Notes under the pieces: generated by a model
Told to the model about the DNA's origin: nothing
The model's input: only the letters and a program-made list of their open reading frames with translations
The model's database searches: none
Made by a program: the position numbers and the translations under genes
From: Phytomonospora endophytica
GTDB lineage: Bacteria > Actinomycetota > Actinomycetes > Mycobacteriales > Micromonosporaceae
DNA: 64,000 nt
Reading direction: 5' to 3'
Assembly (NCBI RefSeq): GCF_014202425.1
Contig: NZ_JACHGT010000008.1
Location: 260,646-324,645, forward strand
In this document: piece after piece, positions 8,741-18,254 of the stretch
Numbering within the stretch: position 1 is the first letter of the stretch
How the letters are laid out: every line of letters begins with the position of its first letter

Positions 8741-8883
8741 CGGACTCCATGGGTCGGTGGGCACGTCCTGTGCGGATGGACTCCGCCAGGAGTCCCATAC
8801 CCGGTTTCGCGGGATTGGATGCCGTGTCGTGGCGGGTCGTCGCCGAACCGTGTGGGTGAGCCGTGATCCGTGCGTGGACCGGC

Positions 8884-9909
8884 TCAGCGGAACCTGTCCG
8901 GCCGGCAACCGGCGAGTTCGGGGGCCGGCCGGCCGGTGAGGATCTCGTCGGCGGCGAGGCGGGCGGCCGCGGCGGCCAGGGTGATCGCCGAGTGCATCAC
9001 GGCGACGTACAGGCCGCGGGTCCCGGCGGGGCGGCCGATGACGGGTTCGCCGTCGGCCGGCATGGGGCGTCGGCCGATCTCGACGGAGACGACCTCGGTG
9101 TCGTCGGCGTCGGTGAAGGAGGCGGCGAAGCGGTCGCGGACACGGCGGGCCGTCGCCATGAGCGCGGCCCGGTCGGTCTCGCCGTGGTGGTTCGTGGGGG
9201 CCAGGATCGTGCCGTCGTCGAGCTGGCGGGCCTCCAGCGACGGTGTCGCGACGATCGTGCGGACCAGGCCGGGTTTCGCGCGCAGCCGGACGAGGACGGC
9301 GGGCGACGACTCGACGGGCAGGTCGACGCCGACGGTCGAACACAGCGCGGCGGCGCCGGTGCCGGCGGCCAGGACGACGGTCTCGGCGGGCACGACACCG
9401 TCGCCGGTGCGGACACCGTGGACGGTGCCCGCGTGGTGGTCGAGGCCCGTGACCTCGGTTCCGGTCAGGACCCGCGCGCCTCGGTCGCGCGCGGCGGCGA
9501 CGAGGAGTTCGGTCGCCGCGAGCGGGTCGAGCGCGGCGTCCTCCGGGCGGTGGACGGCCTCGGCGGGGGGATGGCGCAGATGCGGTTCGAGGGCCGTGAC
9601 GTCGGTCGTGCGCGTGCCCGGGGAGTCGTCGAAGCCGTCCCAGCTGACCGAACCCGTCCAGCGGATCGCCAGCCCCGGAAGCTCGGTCTCCAGGCGCCGG
9701 TACTCGTCGAGCGCGAGGTGGCGCAGCGGCGCCGACGGCAGGTCGCTGACGCGCGGCCGCCCGATCCACGCGAAAGACGCGCGCGTCGCGCCGGAGCCGG
9801 GCGAGCCCGCGTCGACCAGCACGACGGGCCGGCCGCGCCCGGCCAGGCGGTAGGCCAGGCACGCGCCGACTATGCCGGCGCCGACCACGACAATGCTGCG
9901 ATCCGTCAT
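8884..9909 (-). CDS. FAD-dependent amino-acid-oxidase-type oxidoreductase (DAO family)
   Basis: 341 residues. N-terminal dinucleotide fold IVVVGAGIVGACLAYRLAGRG with the acidic end VLVDAG. C-terminal FAD-contact segment GRRPMPADGEPVIGR and GLYVAVMHSAITLAA are typical of DAO/glycine-oxidase-like flavoproteins. It would oxidise an amine or amino acid, passing electrons to oxygen or an acceptor. The substrate is not predictable. It is divergent from the GNAT gene at 10017. Confidence 0.87.
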   Translation of the reverse strand: MTDRSIVVVGAGIVGACLAYRLAGRGRPVVLVDAGSPGSGATRASFAWIGRPRVSDLPSAPLRHLALDEYRRLETELPGLAIRWTGSVSWDGFDDSPGTRTTDVTALEPHLRHPPAEAVHRPEDAALDPLAATELLVAAARDRGARVLTGTEVTGLDHHAGTVHGVRTGDGVVPAETVVLAAGTGAAALCSTVGVDLPVESSPAVLVRLRAKPGLVRTIVATPSLEARQLDDGTILAPTNHHGETDRAALMATARRVRDRFAASFTDADDTEVVSVEIGRRPMPADGEPVIGRPAGTRGLYVAVMHSAITLAAAAARLAADEILTGRPAPELAGCRPDRFR

Positions 9910-10016
9910 CGGGCTGTTCTACCAAGCGGCGTGACGGCGGGGAAGGAGGTATTGACCGAGGGACCAGAATGCCTTCGAGGCGTTCGTTCCCGTGTCCCGA
10001 CCGGAGGTTTCCGTTC

Positions 10017-11021
10017 ATGCCCTTCGACATCGCACGTGTCGATACCTTAGCGCTGCCCGAGCGGGTTCTCGACGAGTACTGCGCGTTGATGACGGCGGCG
10101 TTCCCGGTGGACCAGCCCTACGCCGCCGTCCCGGGCCGTGCGGCGATGATCGAGAACATCCGGCCCGCGGTTCCCGCCCCGGAGACCTCGGTCTGGCTGG
10201 CGCGTCGCGGGGACCGGGTCCTGGGTTACGCCAAGGTCGAGCCGCTCACCGGCGCCAACGCCGCGATCGTGGGACTCATGGTGCGGGTGCACCCGGAGTT
10301 TCGCCGGCAGGGCATCGGCACGGCCCTGATGCGCGCGATCGCACCGCGCCTGGGCGACGGCGGCCGCACCAACGTCACCGGCGGCGCCGATGAGGGCGGC
10401 CCCGGCCACGCGTGGGCGGTCGGTCTCGGCTTCGCGGTGACCGCCGGTTTCCGCAAACAGCGCCTCGACCTGGCCGAAGCCGACCGCGGGCGGTGGGATG
10501 TCGCGCCGGTACCGGGTTTCGTGTCGCGGGCGTGGGGCGAGCAGGCTCCCGAGGAGCTGCTCGCCGAGTACGCCACCGCCAGAAACGCCATCCACGACCG
10601 CCCCAGGACCGAGACCTACGACGCACCACAGTGGACCCCCGAGGGCATCCGCGCCCACGAACGCGAACAAGACCGGCTCGGTGTCGAACAGCGCGTGCTC
10701 GCCGCCGTCGAAGAACCCACCGGGAAGGTCGCCGGGCTGACGATCGTGGAGTTCATGCCCGCGCGCCCCAGCCTCGCCATGCAACGCGACACCGCCGTCC
10801 TGGCCGCCTACCGGGGCAAGGGACTGGGACTGTGGCTCAAGGCCACGATGCTCACCGAACTGGCACGCGACCGCGCCGACCTGACCACCGTGATCACCTC
10901 GACCTCGCGCGACAACGTCCACATGGCCCGGATCAACACCGCCCTCGGCTTCGAGGAACCCGCCACCATGCTGGTCTTGGAGCACTCCGTGGAGGACGTG
11001 GTCGCGCGACTGGGAGGGTGA
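10017..11021 (+). CDS. Double-GNAT acetyltransferase
   Basis: 334 residues with two GNAT folds. The first has an acetyl-CoA loop VRVHPEFRRQGIGTALM (about 88-104). The second has VLAAYRGKGLGLWLKA with ITSTSRDNVHMARINTALGFE. Tandem GNAT proteins of this type are common in actinomycetes and include aminoglycoside- and mycothiol-pathway relatives, but no specific activity is readable. ATG at 10017 is preceded by GGAGG at about 9 bases; earlier in-frame starts lack such a site. Confidence 0.85.
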   Translation: MPFDIARVDTLALPERVLDEYCALMTAAFPVDQPYAAVPGRAAMIENIRPAVPAPETSVWLARRGDRVLGYAKVEPLTGANAAIVGLMVRVHPEFRRQGIGTALMRAIAPRLGDGGRTNVTGGADEGGPGHAWAVGLGFAVTAGFRKQRLDLAEADRGRWDVAPVPGFVSRAWGEQAPEELLAEYATARNAIHDRPRTETYDAPQWTPEGIRAHEREQDRLGVEQRVLAAVEEPTGKVAGLTIVEFMPARPSLAMQRDTAVLAAYRGKGLGLWLKATMLTELARDRADLTTVITSTSRDNVHMARINTALGFEEPATMLVLEHSVEDVVARLGG

Positions 11022-11059
11022 GGGTTTCCCGTCGTCGTGCACCGGGCGGTCCTCGCTCC

Positions 11060-11340
11060 TCGTGTGTCGGCCGGGAATCCCGTCGGTGTCCTGGGAGAAG
11101 AACGTCGCACCGAAGTCGGTGATCCCGCCGCTGCCGCCGTACAGGACGGTGAAGGCGCCCGCACCCGCGTCAGCATCGAGTACCGCGAGGTCGCCAGGCC
11201 GGTGGTGGAACCGGGGGACACGTACACCGAGCCCGCCCGGGCGCGCCGACGGCCAGATCGTCGCGGGCGTCGGCCGCGCCAAAGCGGTCGCCGTCCTCGT
11301 TGCTTCCGGGAACGCCTTCGGTGTCCTGGTGAACAGGGGG
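11060..11340 (-). pseudogene. Frameshifted relic of an FG-GAP repeat protein
   Basis: One minus-strand frame (about 11229-11334) reads VHQDTEGVPGSNEDGDRFGA then DDLAVGAPGR. After a frame change near 11228 a second frame (to about 11070) reads AGAFTVLYGGSGGITDFGAT then FFSQDTDGIPG. These match the repeat unit of the intact FG-GAP gene at 22834-25614. There is no start, signal peptide or calcium loop. It fills most of the otherwise gene-free interval 11022-11484. Confidence 0.8.
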
Positions 11341-11484
11341 TGGCGCTCCCTTAACCGCCACTCCGGCTTCAACCGCGCTCGCCCACCCCAAGCGGAACAT
11401 TCCGGCGATAAGCGCCGATATTCATCCTAAATCGTGTAAATAGGGAGGGTTAGCCCGAAAATCCGATCGCAGCCGGAGGTCGTC

Positions 11485-14400
11485 ATCAACGCGCCACGTT
11501 CTGGAACACGCGGACTCGGTCGGGAGGGTCGCCTCCGGCGATACCTCGGGCTCCTGCTGGCGGTCCTGGTCGCGGCGGGGGTGGCGATCGTTCCGGCGAC
11601 GCCGGCGTGGGCCGCGGTCGTCGGCATCGCCAAGTCGACGACGGGCGTCCCGGCCGGCGGGGTGGAGCCGGGCGGCACCTTCGACTACGTCATCCGCGTC
11701 GACTGCACGTCGCTGGCGGACGACTGCGAGAACGTCACCGTCACCGACACCCTCCCCGAGGAGTTCGACTACGACCTCGTCCCGGGCACCTACACCTGGT
11801 CGGGGGGCCCGGACACCGATCCTCCGGGCGGGACGGTCTTCCCCGGCGTCGCGCAGTACACCTACACCTACGACGACTCCACCCGTGAGCTCAGCGTCAC
11901 GGTCCCGAGTGTCCCGGCCGGTACGTCCGCCTCGGTGCAGATCGGCGCGACGCTCCCGTCGGACACCGAGGTCCCCGACGGCACGGTCGTCCCCAACACC
12001 GCCACCGTCACGGCGGACAACGCCCCCTCGGCCAGCGACGACGTCGACGTCCCGGTGAACGTCCCGGTCAACGTCGACGTCACCGCCACCAAGGACTGGC
12101 AGGACGGTTCGGCGCTGGCGGCCTCCGGTGAGGCGAGCACGATCACGCTCGGCGTCACCAACGCCTCGACCGGCGCGTCGGACGTCTCCAGCATGACCCT
12201 GACCGACCAGACCACCGGCACGCCCGACGGCGACCCGTGGAACTACTTCACCCTCACCGGCTTCGGCGACGTCACCTACCCCGACGGCGCCGACCAGGTC
12301 CAGGTCCTCTACTGCACGCTTCCCTATGCGCAGGTCTGCGGTGACGGCGACTGGACGGAGGGCGCGGTCCAGACCGGTTCGCCGCTCCAGCCCGACGCGG
12401 GTGTCGACCTGGCCCAGGTGACCGGCGTCCAGTTCGTCTTCTCCAGCTCCACCGGCGGCGAGATCCCCAACGGGGCCTCCGGAAACGTCGCCTTCGAGAT
12501 GACCCTCCGCGACACCGAGCGCGCCGACGACTCCGTCCCGATCGAGCCCACGACGACGCAGACGGTGACCAACACCGCGACCCCGTCGATCACCGTCCCC
12601 GACGGCACCACCGACGGCGATCCGGCGAGCGACACCTTCCAGATCGTGCCGAACATCGCCAAGATCGACGTGCAGAAGCAGTGGTTCGCCGACGCCGACG
12701 GCGACTATGTCGCCGACAACCCGCCGTCGGCGCCCGGGCAGCGGCGGTGGCCGGTGTCGGCCGTTGTCGACGCGACCAACAACTCGCCGTTCCCGGTCGA
12801 GACGATGACCGTCCGCGAGCCCTCGGTCTCCAACCCGCAGAGCGGCCTGGAGTACATGGACCTCACCCAGCTGCGGCTGGAGTTCCCGGAGGGCGCGGAG
12901 ACCGCGGCCCTCACCGTCACCTGCGCCGACGGCTCGCTGGTCGAGCTGAACTTCACGGCCCCGCCGACCGAGGTCACCCTCGACCGCCCGGACGACTGGA
13001 CGTGCCCGGCGGGCGGCCCCGACGACCCGGACATGCAGGTCACGTCCATCGAGGTCGTCTATGCCAGCCCGCCCGGTGAGGCGACGATCGCCATCGGCGC
13101 CAAGGCCGGCCTGGACGTCCACGGCACGCTCACCGACAACGCGGTCCCCGGCGACTCGCCGTTCACGAACTGCGCCGACGCGACCGCCGTCAACTCCGGC
13201 AACGGCTCGACCTCGGCGACGGCCACGGCCTGCGCCCTGCTGACCGTCGTCGACCGCCTCGGCCCGTCCGGGCCCGGCACCAAAACCGTCAGCCAGCAGG
13301 AGCTGCCCGAGGACACGCCGATCGAGTACGACATCAGCTTCACCAACGACTCGGGTCAGTCCCTGTCGGACTTCCACCTGATCGACCCGGCCTCGGCGAC
13401 CGGCGGACTCACCGACGACAGTCAGCCGTTCGCGTCGGTGCGCATCACCGAGCTGACCGTCGACTGCGGACCGGACGCGACGGTGAACCTGCTCGTCCCG
13501 GACGGTTCGGGCGGGTTCACCAGGGTCCCGCAGGACTCGGCGACCGCCGCCGACTACGAGGCGGCCCGCGGGTTCGAGGTCGCCGCGGATCCGCTCGCGG
13601 CGGGCCAGACGTGCGACGTGACCGTCGAGGTCATCCGCCGTGACGGTGTCCCGGACGGCGTCGTGATCCCCAACTGCTACATCGTCCTCGCCGGTGGCCA
13701 GCCCGCCATCAACGGCGACATCGACGCCTCGACCTCGTGCTCTCCCGACGTGGTCACCAGTCCGCCGAACAGTGCCGCGAGCCTCCAGAAGTTCATCGAG
13801 CCCGGCGAGGTCACCACACCGACCGCCGGACTCGATCCGGACCTGGCGACGGTGAAGCTGCGGGTCGCCAACACGGGCAACACGCACCTGAAGTCGCTGA
13901 CCATCACCGACTTCGACGACGACGGCGCCGGCTCGGACTTCTTCCGCTCCTTCGACTTCGTCGAACTGCAGGGGGTTTCCTTCCCGCCCGGCGCCGACAT
14001 GGTGCGGGTCGACGTCTGCACGACCGGCTGCGCCGACGGCGACTGGACCCTGGGAACCGCGACCACGTCGGCGACTCCCCCGCTGCCGGGAGGGGTCGCA
14101 CCCGCCGACATCCAGGGCATCCGGGTGACCTTCACGTCCTCGGATCCCAAGCACAACGGGTACAACCTGACACCGGGGGAGAACTTCCCGACGAGCGGGC
14201 CCTGCGTGCAGGCGTCGGTGTGCTTCACCGTGACGCCCCGCGCGACCGACCGCGAGACCGGTGAGAAGGTCCTCGGCACGTACACCGACACCGCTTCCGG
14301 GTCCGGGGAGGCGCTCACCGACCTCGGCGGCGGCTTCGCGATCCCGCCCGTCGACGCCGACCTGAGGGTCGTCGAAGGCCGCCCGGCCATCGACGTGAAC

Positions 14401-16077
14401 AAGGCCGTCGTCGGGTCGGCGTCGCTGGCGCCGGGCCAGATCGTGTTCTTCGATCTGACCGTCCGCAACTCCGGCACCGCCGCGCTGCCGGACCTGGAGG
14501 TGTCCGATCCGCTGCCCGACCAACTGGAGTTCGACGAGACCGCCGTCAACGGGGGGCCGTACTCGCTGACCTGGACGAACCTGCCCGACGGAACGAGCCC
14601 GCCGGTCCCGGAGGAGTTCACCGCCGAGTCGAACGGCGACGGGCGCGTCACGCGGCTGGTGTGGAAGTTCCCAGGACGCTTCGAGGTCGGCAGCGTCCTG
14701 GTCATCCGGATCGGCATGAGGATGGCGCCGGGCACACTCGCCGGGGACGTCGTGACCAACGTGATGGGCGCGGGCTCGTCGACGACCGACGACTTCGACT
14801 GCTCCGGCGCGCCGCCGGACGGGATCGTCGACGGCGACCCGTTCCTGCCCGGCCGCAACTGCACGTCCCCGGCGAAGGTGACCACGCGGGCCGGGGCGTC
14901 GTTCACCGCCCGTAAGTGGGTGGCGGGAAACCCCGAGCTGGGGTTGTACGACGTGAACCGCGAGGAGTACGTCCCGATCGACGATCCGCGGTGCCCGCAC
15001 CTGACGCGCGACGGCGTCTCCTACACGCGCTACCCGTGCGTCGCCCTGGTCTACCCGGGCGAGAACTTCACGTTCCTCGCGCGGCTGACCAACAGCGGCA
15101 CCTACCGGGCGGTCGACTCGCGCTTCATCGACGCGCTTCCGGCGCCCGGTGACACCGGCGTGGTCGACCCCGCCGACCGCGGGACCATGTGGGACGTGCC
15201 GCCGACGCTGGTGGCACCGCCGGAGGTCGCCGCCCCTTCCGACGGGAGCACCGCCGACACCACGCTCACCTACACCACCGACGACCCGGTCTGCGCCGAC
15301 GACCTGAACCCGCCGGACTCCTGCCCGGACGGGGCGTGGACGGAGCCGTTCGACGCCGAGGCGACCGGGTTCCAGATGTACGCCGAGTTCACCGCGCCCG
15401 GACTCACGCCGGGAGGCTCGGTCGACGTCGTGTGGGAGATGACGTCCCCGGCCGACCTCGCCGAGGCCGCCGACCCGTCGATCGCGTGGAACTCCTTCGG
15501 GCACTCCGAGCTGATCGACACGCCCGGGTCGCCGACCCAGCTGGGCGCGGTCGAACCGCAGAAGGTCGGCGTCGGCCTCGTCTTCGGCGGACTGCGCGTC
15601 GACAAGAAGGTCGTCGCCGAGCCGGGCGCGACCGTGCCCGGCGGCGAGTACGAGCTCACCTACGAGTGCACGGTGACGCCGGAGACCGGCGACCCCGTCG
15701 TGGTCCGCTCGGGCACGGCGACCTTCACGCCAGACGATCCGTGGACGCTCACCGGCGTGCCCGCACACGCCTCATGCGTGATCTACGAGTCCGAGGACCA
15801 GGGCGGTGACAGCGACCACGCCAAGGGCGACCCGATCACGATCGTCGTCCCCTGGAACGCCACCGGCGAAGCGGCGACGGCGACGATCACCAACACCTTC
15901 CCGCCACCGCCGACGCCACCGACCCCGCCGACTCCGCCCGGTGGCGGTGAGACGCCCGGTCCCGACGACGCGCTGCCGGCGACCGGCGGACGACAGGGAA
16001 TCGTGATCTACCTGGGAATCGCCGCGCTGCTGCTGGGCGGCGGGCTCGTGGCCCTGGTGCGGAGGCGCCGGGTCTGA
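11485..16077 (+). CDS. Giant DUF11-repeat surface protein with LPATG wall anchor
   Basis: About 1530 residues. A signal peptide (Arg-rich leader, then YLGLLLAVLVAAGVAIVPA, cut after PAWA) leads into a series of DUF11-type beta domains (GGTFDYVIRVDC, VTDTLPEEFDY, VTNTATPSITV, GTAALPDLEVSDPLPDQLEF). The C-terminus has a Pro-rich spacer, LPATGG (about 1497-1502), a membrane helix and RRRR, a classic sortase substrate. The first ATG/GTG in frame (GTG 11581) would cut the signal peptide, and stops lie at 11428 and 11434. The best start is an ATC at 11485, five bases after GGAGGT. It is probably a structural or adhesive wall protein. Confidence 0.85.
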   Translation: MNAPRSGTRGLGREGRLRRYLGLLLAVLVAAGVAIVPATPAWAAVVGIAKSTTGVPAGGVEPGGTFDYVIRVDCTSLADDCENVTVTDTLPEEFDYDLVPGTYTWSGGPDTDPPGGTVFPGVAQYTYTYDDSTRELSVTVPSVPAGTSASVQIGATLPSDTEVPDGTVVPNTATVTADNAPSASDDVDVPVNVPVNVDVTATKDWQDGSALAASGEASTITLGVTNASTGASDVSSMTLTDQTTGTPDGDPWNYFTLTGFGDVTYPDGADQVQVLYCTLPYAQVCGDGDWTEGAVQTGSPLQPDAGVDLAQVTGVQFVFSSSTGGEIPNGASGNVAFEMTLRDTERADDSVPIEPTTTQTVTNTATPSITVPDGTTDGDPASDTFQIVPNIAKIDVQKQWFADADGDYVADNPPSAPGQRRWPVSAVVDATNNSPFPVETMTVREPSVSNPQSGLEYMDLTQLRLEFPEGAETAALTVTCADGSLVELNFTAPPTEVTLDRPDDWTCPAGGPDDPDMQVTSIEVVYASPPGEATIAIGAKAGLDVHGTLTDNAVPGDSPFTNCADATAVNSGNGSTSATATACALLTVVDRLGPSGPGTKTVSQQELPEDTPIEYDISFTNDSGQSLSDFHLIDPASATGGLTDDSQPFASVRITELTVDCGPDATVNLLVPDGSGGFTRVPQDSATAADYEAARGFEVAADPLAAGQTCDVTVEVIRRDGVPDGVVIPNCYIVLAGGQPAINGDIDASTSCSPDVVTSPPNSAASLQKFIEPGEVTTPTAGLDPDLATVKLRVANTGNTHLKSLTITDFDDDGAGSDFFRSFDFVELQGVSFPPGADMVRVDVCTTGCADGDWTLGTATTSATPPLPGGVAPADIQGIRVTFTSSDPKHNGYNLTPGENFPTSGPCVQASVCFTVTPRATDRETGEKVLGTYTDTASGSGEALTDLGGGFAIPPVDADLRVVEGRPAIDVNKAVVGSASLAPGQIVFFDLTVRNSGTAALPDLEVSDPLPDQLEFDETAVNGGPYSLTWTNLPDGTSPPVPEEFTAESNGDGRVTRLVWKFPGRFEVGSVLVIRIGMRMAPGTLAGDVVTNVMGAGSSTTDDFDCSGAPPDGIVDGDPFLPGRNCTSPAKVTTRAGASFTARKWVAGNPELGLYDVNREEYVPIDDPRCPHLTRDGVSYTRYPCVALVYPGENFTFLARLTNSGTYRAVDSRFIDALPAPGDTGVVDPADRGTMWDVPPTLVAPPEVAAPSDGSTADTTLTYTTDDPVCADDLNPPDSCPDGAWTEPFDAEATGFQMYAEFTAPGLTPGGSVDVVWEMTSPADLAEAADPSIAWNSFGHSELIDTPGSPTQLGAVEPQKVGVGLVFGGLRVDKKVVAEPGATVPGGEYELTYECTVTPETGDPVVVRSGTATFTPDDPWTLTGVPAHASCVIYESEDQGGDSDHAKGDPITIVVPWNATGEAATATITNTFPPPPTPPTPPTPPGGGETPGPDDALPATGGRQGIVIYLGIAALLLGGGLVALVRRRRV

Positions 16078-16095
16078 TCGGGAGTGGAACGTGAC

Positions 16096-16124
16096 AGCGG
16101 CCCGCCGTTCCCCGGCGGGCCGCT
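16096..16124 (+). terminator. Hairpin terminator after the DUF11 gene
   Basis: Perfect 12-bp stem (AGCGGCCCGCCG paired with its complement at 16113-16124) with a 5-base loop, followed by a T-containing stretch. It is 18 bases after the stop codon. Confidence 0.75.
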
Positions 16125-16176
16125 GTTCGTTGTGGGGCACGTGACCCGTCACAACCGTGTCGTAGGGTCGTCGACC

Positions 16177-17190
16177 ATGGCCTCCCCGACTCTCCTGCTC
16201 TCCTCGAAGATCCCGTCCGACTGCGGGATCGACGACTTCGACCTCGTCGCGCACGGCGGGCGCCTCCTCGCCGTCTGCGCCGACTCCGTCAGCAACGTCT
16301 ACAGCTGGGATCCGGCGGCCGATCGCTGGCGGGAGCATCCGCTGGAGTCGCCTTTCGACGACCCGGACATCGACATCGTCGAGATCGTGGGAATCGCCGC
16401 CGTCGAGGCCGACGGGCGGATCGTGGTCGGCGGCGGCGCCGATCACCAGCCGTTCGCCCTGTGGGACCTGGAGACCGGCGCCGTCCGTTCGCACGCGCGG
16501 CTCGACCACGCCGGGGTCCGACGGGCTCGTGGTGGCGTCCTCGGCGGGCGTCCGGTGCTCGTCGCGGGGGACGGCAGCGTTCCGCCACGCCTGCGGATCT
16601 GGGACGCGCGCGGCGACGACGCCACCGAGCCGCCGGAGTTCCACGCCGGTTTCGAGAGCACCGGCGACGTCGCGATCGGCGAGTACGACGGGAACCCGGT
16701 CGTCGTCTGGGGCCAGGGGGACGGGACGGTCACGATGTGGGACGTGGCGAAGGGCGAGGCGAGCCACCTCCCCAGGTGCCCCGTCGGCGTCACGGGCGTC
16801 GGTATGGCGACCGTCGACGGTGAGGAGCGCGTCGTCGTCGCCGGCGAGGACCTGGTCGCGCTCGCCGATCCCCATACGGGCGAGTGGTTCGAGCCGGAAC
16901 CGTCCGAAGAGGACGAGGAGTACGACGAGGACGAGGACGAGTCCGGCATCACCTGCATGGACACCGGCGTCCTCGCGGGCCGGCCGGTCGCCGTGGTCGG
17001 CACCGCCGACGGCCGCATCCAACTGTGGGACCTGACGACCCCGCGTCCCATCGGCGAACCCGCGCGGGGGCACGAGGAGGACGTCAACGCCGTCCGCGTC
17101 ACCGTCCTCGATGGACGGACGGTCGCGATCACCGCCGGCCGCGACGACCACATGCGGGTGTGGGATCTGGCGCCGGTCGTGGACTGGTGA
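16177..17190 (+). CDS. WD40-repeat beta-propeller protein
   Basis: 337 residues from ATG 16177. Repeating blades end in WD-type dipeptides: FALWDLETG, LRIWDARG, VTMWDVAKG, IQLWDLTTP, MRVWDLAPV. An acidic insert (EPSEEDEEYDEDEDES, about 246-261) interrupts the propeller. No signal peptide, so it is a cytoplasmic scaffold with unknown partners. Similar stand-alone propellers are frequent in actinomycetes. Confidence 0.85.
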   Translation: MASPTLLLSSKIPSDCGIDDFDLVAHGGRLLAVCADSVSNVYSWDPAADRWREHPLESPFDDPDIDIVEIVGIAAVEADGRIVVGGGADHQPFALWDLETGAVRSHARLDHAGVRRARGGVLGGRPVLVAGDGSVPPRLRIWDARGDDATEPPEFHAGFESTGDVAIGEYDGNPVVVWGQGDGTVTMWDVAKGEASHLPRCPVGVTGVGMATVDGEERVVVAGEDLVALADPHTGEWFEPEPSEEDEEYDEDEDESGITCMDTGVLAGRPVAVVGTADGRIQLWDLTTPRPIGEPARGHEEDVNAVRVTVLDGRTVAITAGRDDHMRVWDLAPVVDW

Positions 17191-17218
17191 CGGGGGCCGA
17201 GACGTCCGCGCGTGCGGC

Positions 17219-17668
17219 TCATTCGCCGCCGACCCGCCCTTCGGCGTACCGCGCCAGTCCCTCGGCCATGCCACGCATGAACTTCCGCAGGTAACCCGGC
17301 ATGAACCAGGCCAGCCACCAGCTCGTCGCGTACTCGCCGCGCCAGCGGATGACGGTGCCGCCGTCCGTCGTCGGCGTCAGTTCGACGCGGGCTCGGTAGT
17401 CGCGCATCGTCGGGTTGAAGGCGTCCTCGTAGGCGAGCAGCCGGTTCTCGACCTTCTCGGTGAGGCGTTCGCCGGTGACGGTGCGGCCCGTGCGGAAGGC
17501 GCGGACGGAGCCGACGGGGTCGTCGCCGCCGGGGTCGAGGCCGACGGAGCGGTCGGCGTCGAGGGCGTCCACGGAGGACCAGCCGGGCCAGGTGGTGGCG
17601 TCGGCGAGCAGTTTCCAGACTACTTCGGGCGGCGCGCTGGTGGTGGCGGTGACGTCGTATTCGTGCAC
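17219..17668 (-). CDS. SRPBCC (polyketide-cyclase-like) protein
   Basis: 149 residues from GTG 17668, which is preceded by GAGGAG at six bases. START-like helix-grip pattern: YDVTATTSAPPEVVWKLLAD, WPGWSS, TVIRWRGEYATSW and a long C-terminal helix. Such proteins bind hydrophobic ligands or act as small cyclases; the ligand is unknown. It is convergent with the WD40 gene and divergent from the VOC gene at 17760. Confidence 0.82.
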   Translation of the reverse strand: MHEYDVTATTSAPPEVVWKLLADATTWPGWSSVDALDADRSVGLDPGGDDPVGSVRAFRTGRTVTGERLTEKVENRLLAYEDAFNPTMRDYRARVELTPTTDGGTVIRWRGEYATSWWLAWFMPGYLRKFMRGMAEGLARYAEGRVGGE

Positions 17669-17759
17669 GAGGGCTCCTCGGGTCGGCGGTCGCCTCGCGA
17701 CCATCCCGTCGCGGCCGCCGAGTCCGCAAGGCCGCGTGCCGTTCTGGCAAACTCACCCC

Positions 17760-18143
17760 ATGATCGGACGCCTATTCTCCCTCGTCATCGACTGTCCCGA
17801 CACCTCAGCACTCGCCGGCTTCTACGAGGAGCTGCTGGGCCTGTCACGCGTCGAGGACGGCCCGGACTACGTCGTCTCGGAGAACGCGGCGGGCACCGAG
17901 CGGCTGACCTTCCAGCGCGTCGGCGACTTCCAGCCGCCGCGCTGGCGCGACCCCGCCAGGCCCGCGCGGGCGCACCTCGACGTCCAGGTCGACGACCTCG
18001 ACGTCGCCGAACCGCTCGTCCTCGCCCTCGGCGCGACGCTGCTGGAAGGTTCGGACAAGCCGATCGGCTACCGCGTCTACGCCGACCCCGTTGGGCACCC
18101 GTTCTGCCTGGTCACGCCGGAGAGCGTGGTCCTCGGAGGCTGA
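17760..18143 (+). CDS. VOC family protein
   Basis: 127 residues, single VOC unit pair: FSLVIDCPDTSALAGFYEEL at the start and a closing YADPVGHPFCLVTPES. The middle RPARAHLDVQVDDLDVAEP is typical of the glyoxalase-like subgroup found singly in actinomycetes. Enzyme activity unproven. Confidence 0.82.
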   Translation: MIGRLFSLVIDCPDTSALAGFYEELLGLSRVEDGPDYVVSENAAGTERLTFQRVGDFQPPRWRDPARPARAHLDVQVDDLDVAEPLVLALGATLLEGSDKPIGYRVYADPVGHPFCLVTPESVVLGG

Positions 18144-18179
18144 ACCGGCGCCCTCCCGGGCGCGATTCCGCGATCGCGT

Positions 18180-18205
18180 GTTTCACCGTCTCCCGAAGCG
18201 GGCAA
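18180..18205 (+). promoter_or_regulatory. Possible SigB/SigF-type promoter for the GlsB gene
   Basis: GTTT (18180-18183), 16-base spacer, GGGCAA (18200-18205), against the actinobacterial general-stress consensus GTTT-N14-17-GGGTAT. The start codon is about 50 bases downstream. One match in a GC-rich region is suggestive only; the hemerythrin gene has a similar element. Confidence 0.4.
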
Positions 18206-18254
18206 TCCCATGCTGCGGAACGCCCCTCGTCCGCGCCGAATCAGGAGGCCCGCC

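Noticed and set aside
11422-15768. A 1448-codon open frame on the minus strand opposite the DUF11 gene
   Set aside because: It is composition-driven antisense of a GC-rich gene: Arg/Gly/Val/Asp-rich translation with no domains, whereas the plus strand has a signal peptide, repeats and an LPATG anchor.
16147-16172. CGTCACA then CGTC before the WD40 gene as an ECF41 promoter
   Set aside because: The spacer is 15, not 16, and transcription would begin at or after the ATG. Only a leaderless transcript could rescue it, so I did not count it.
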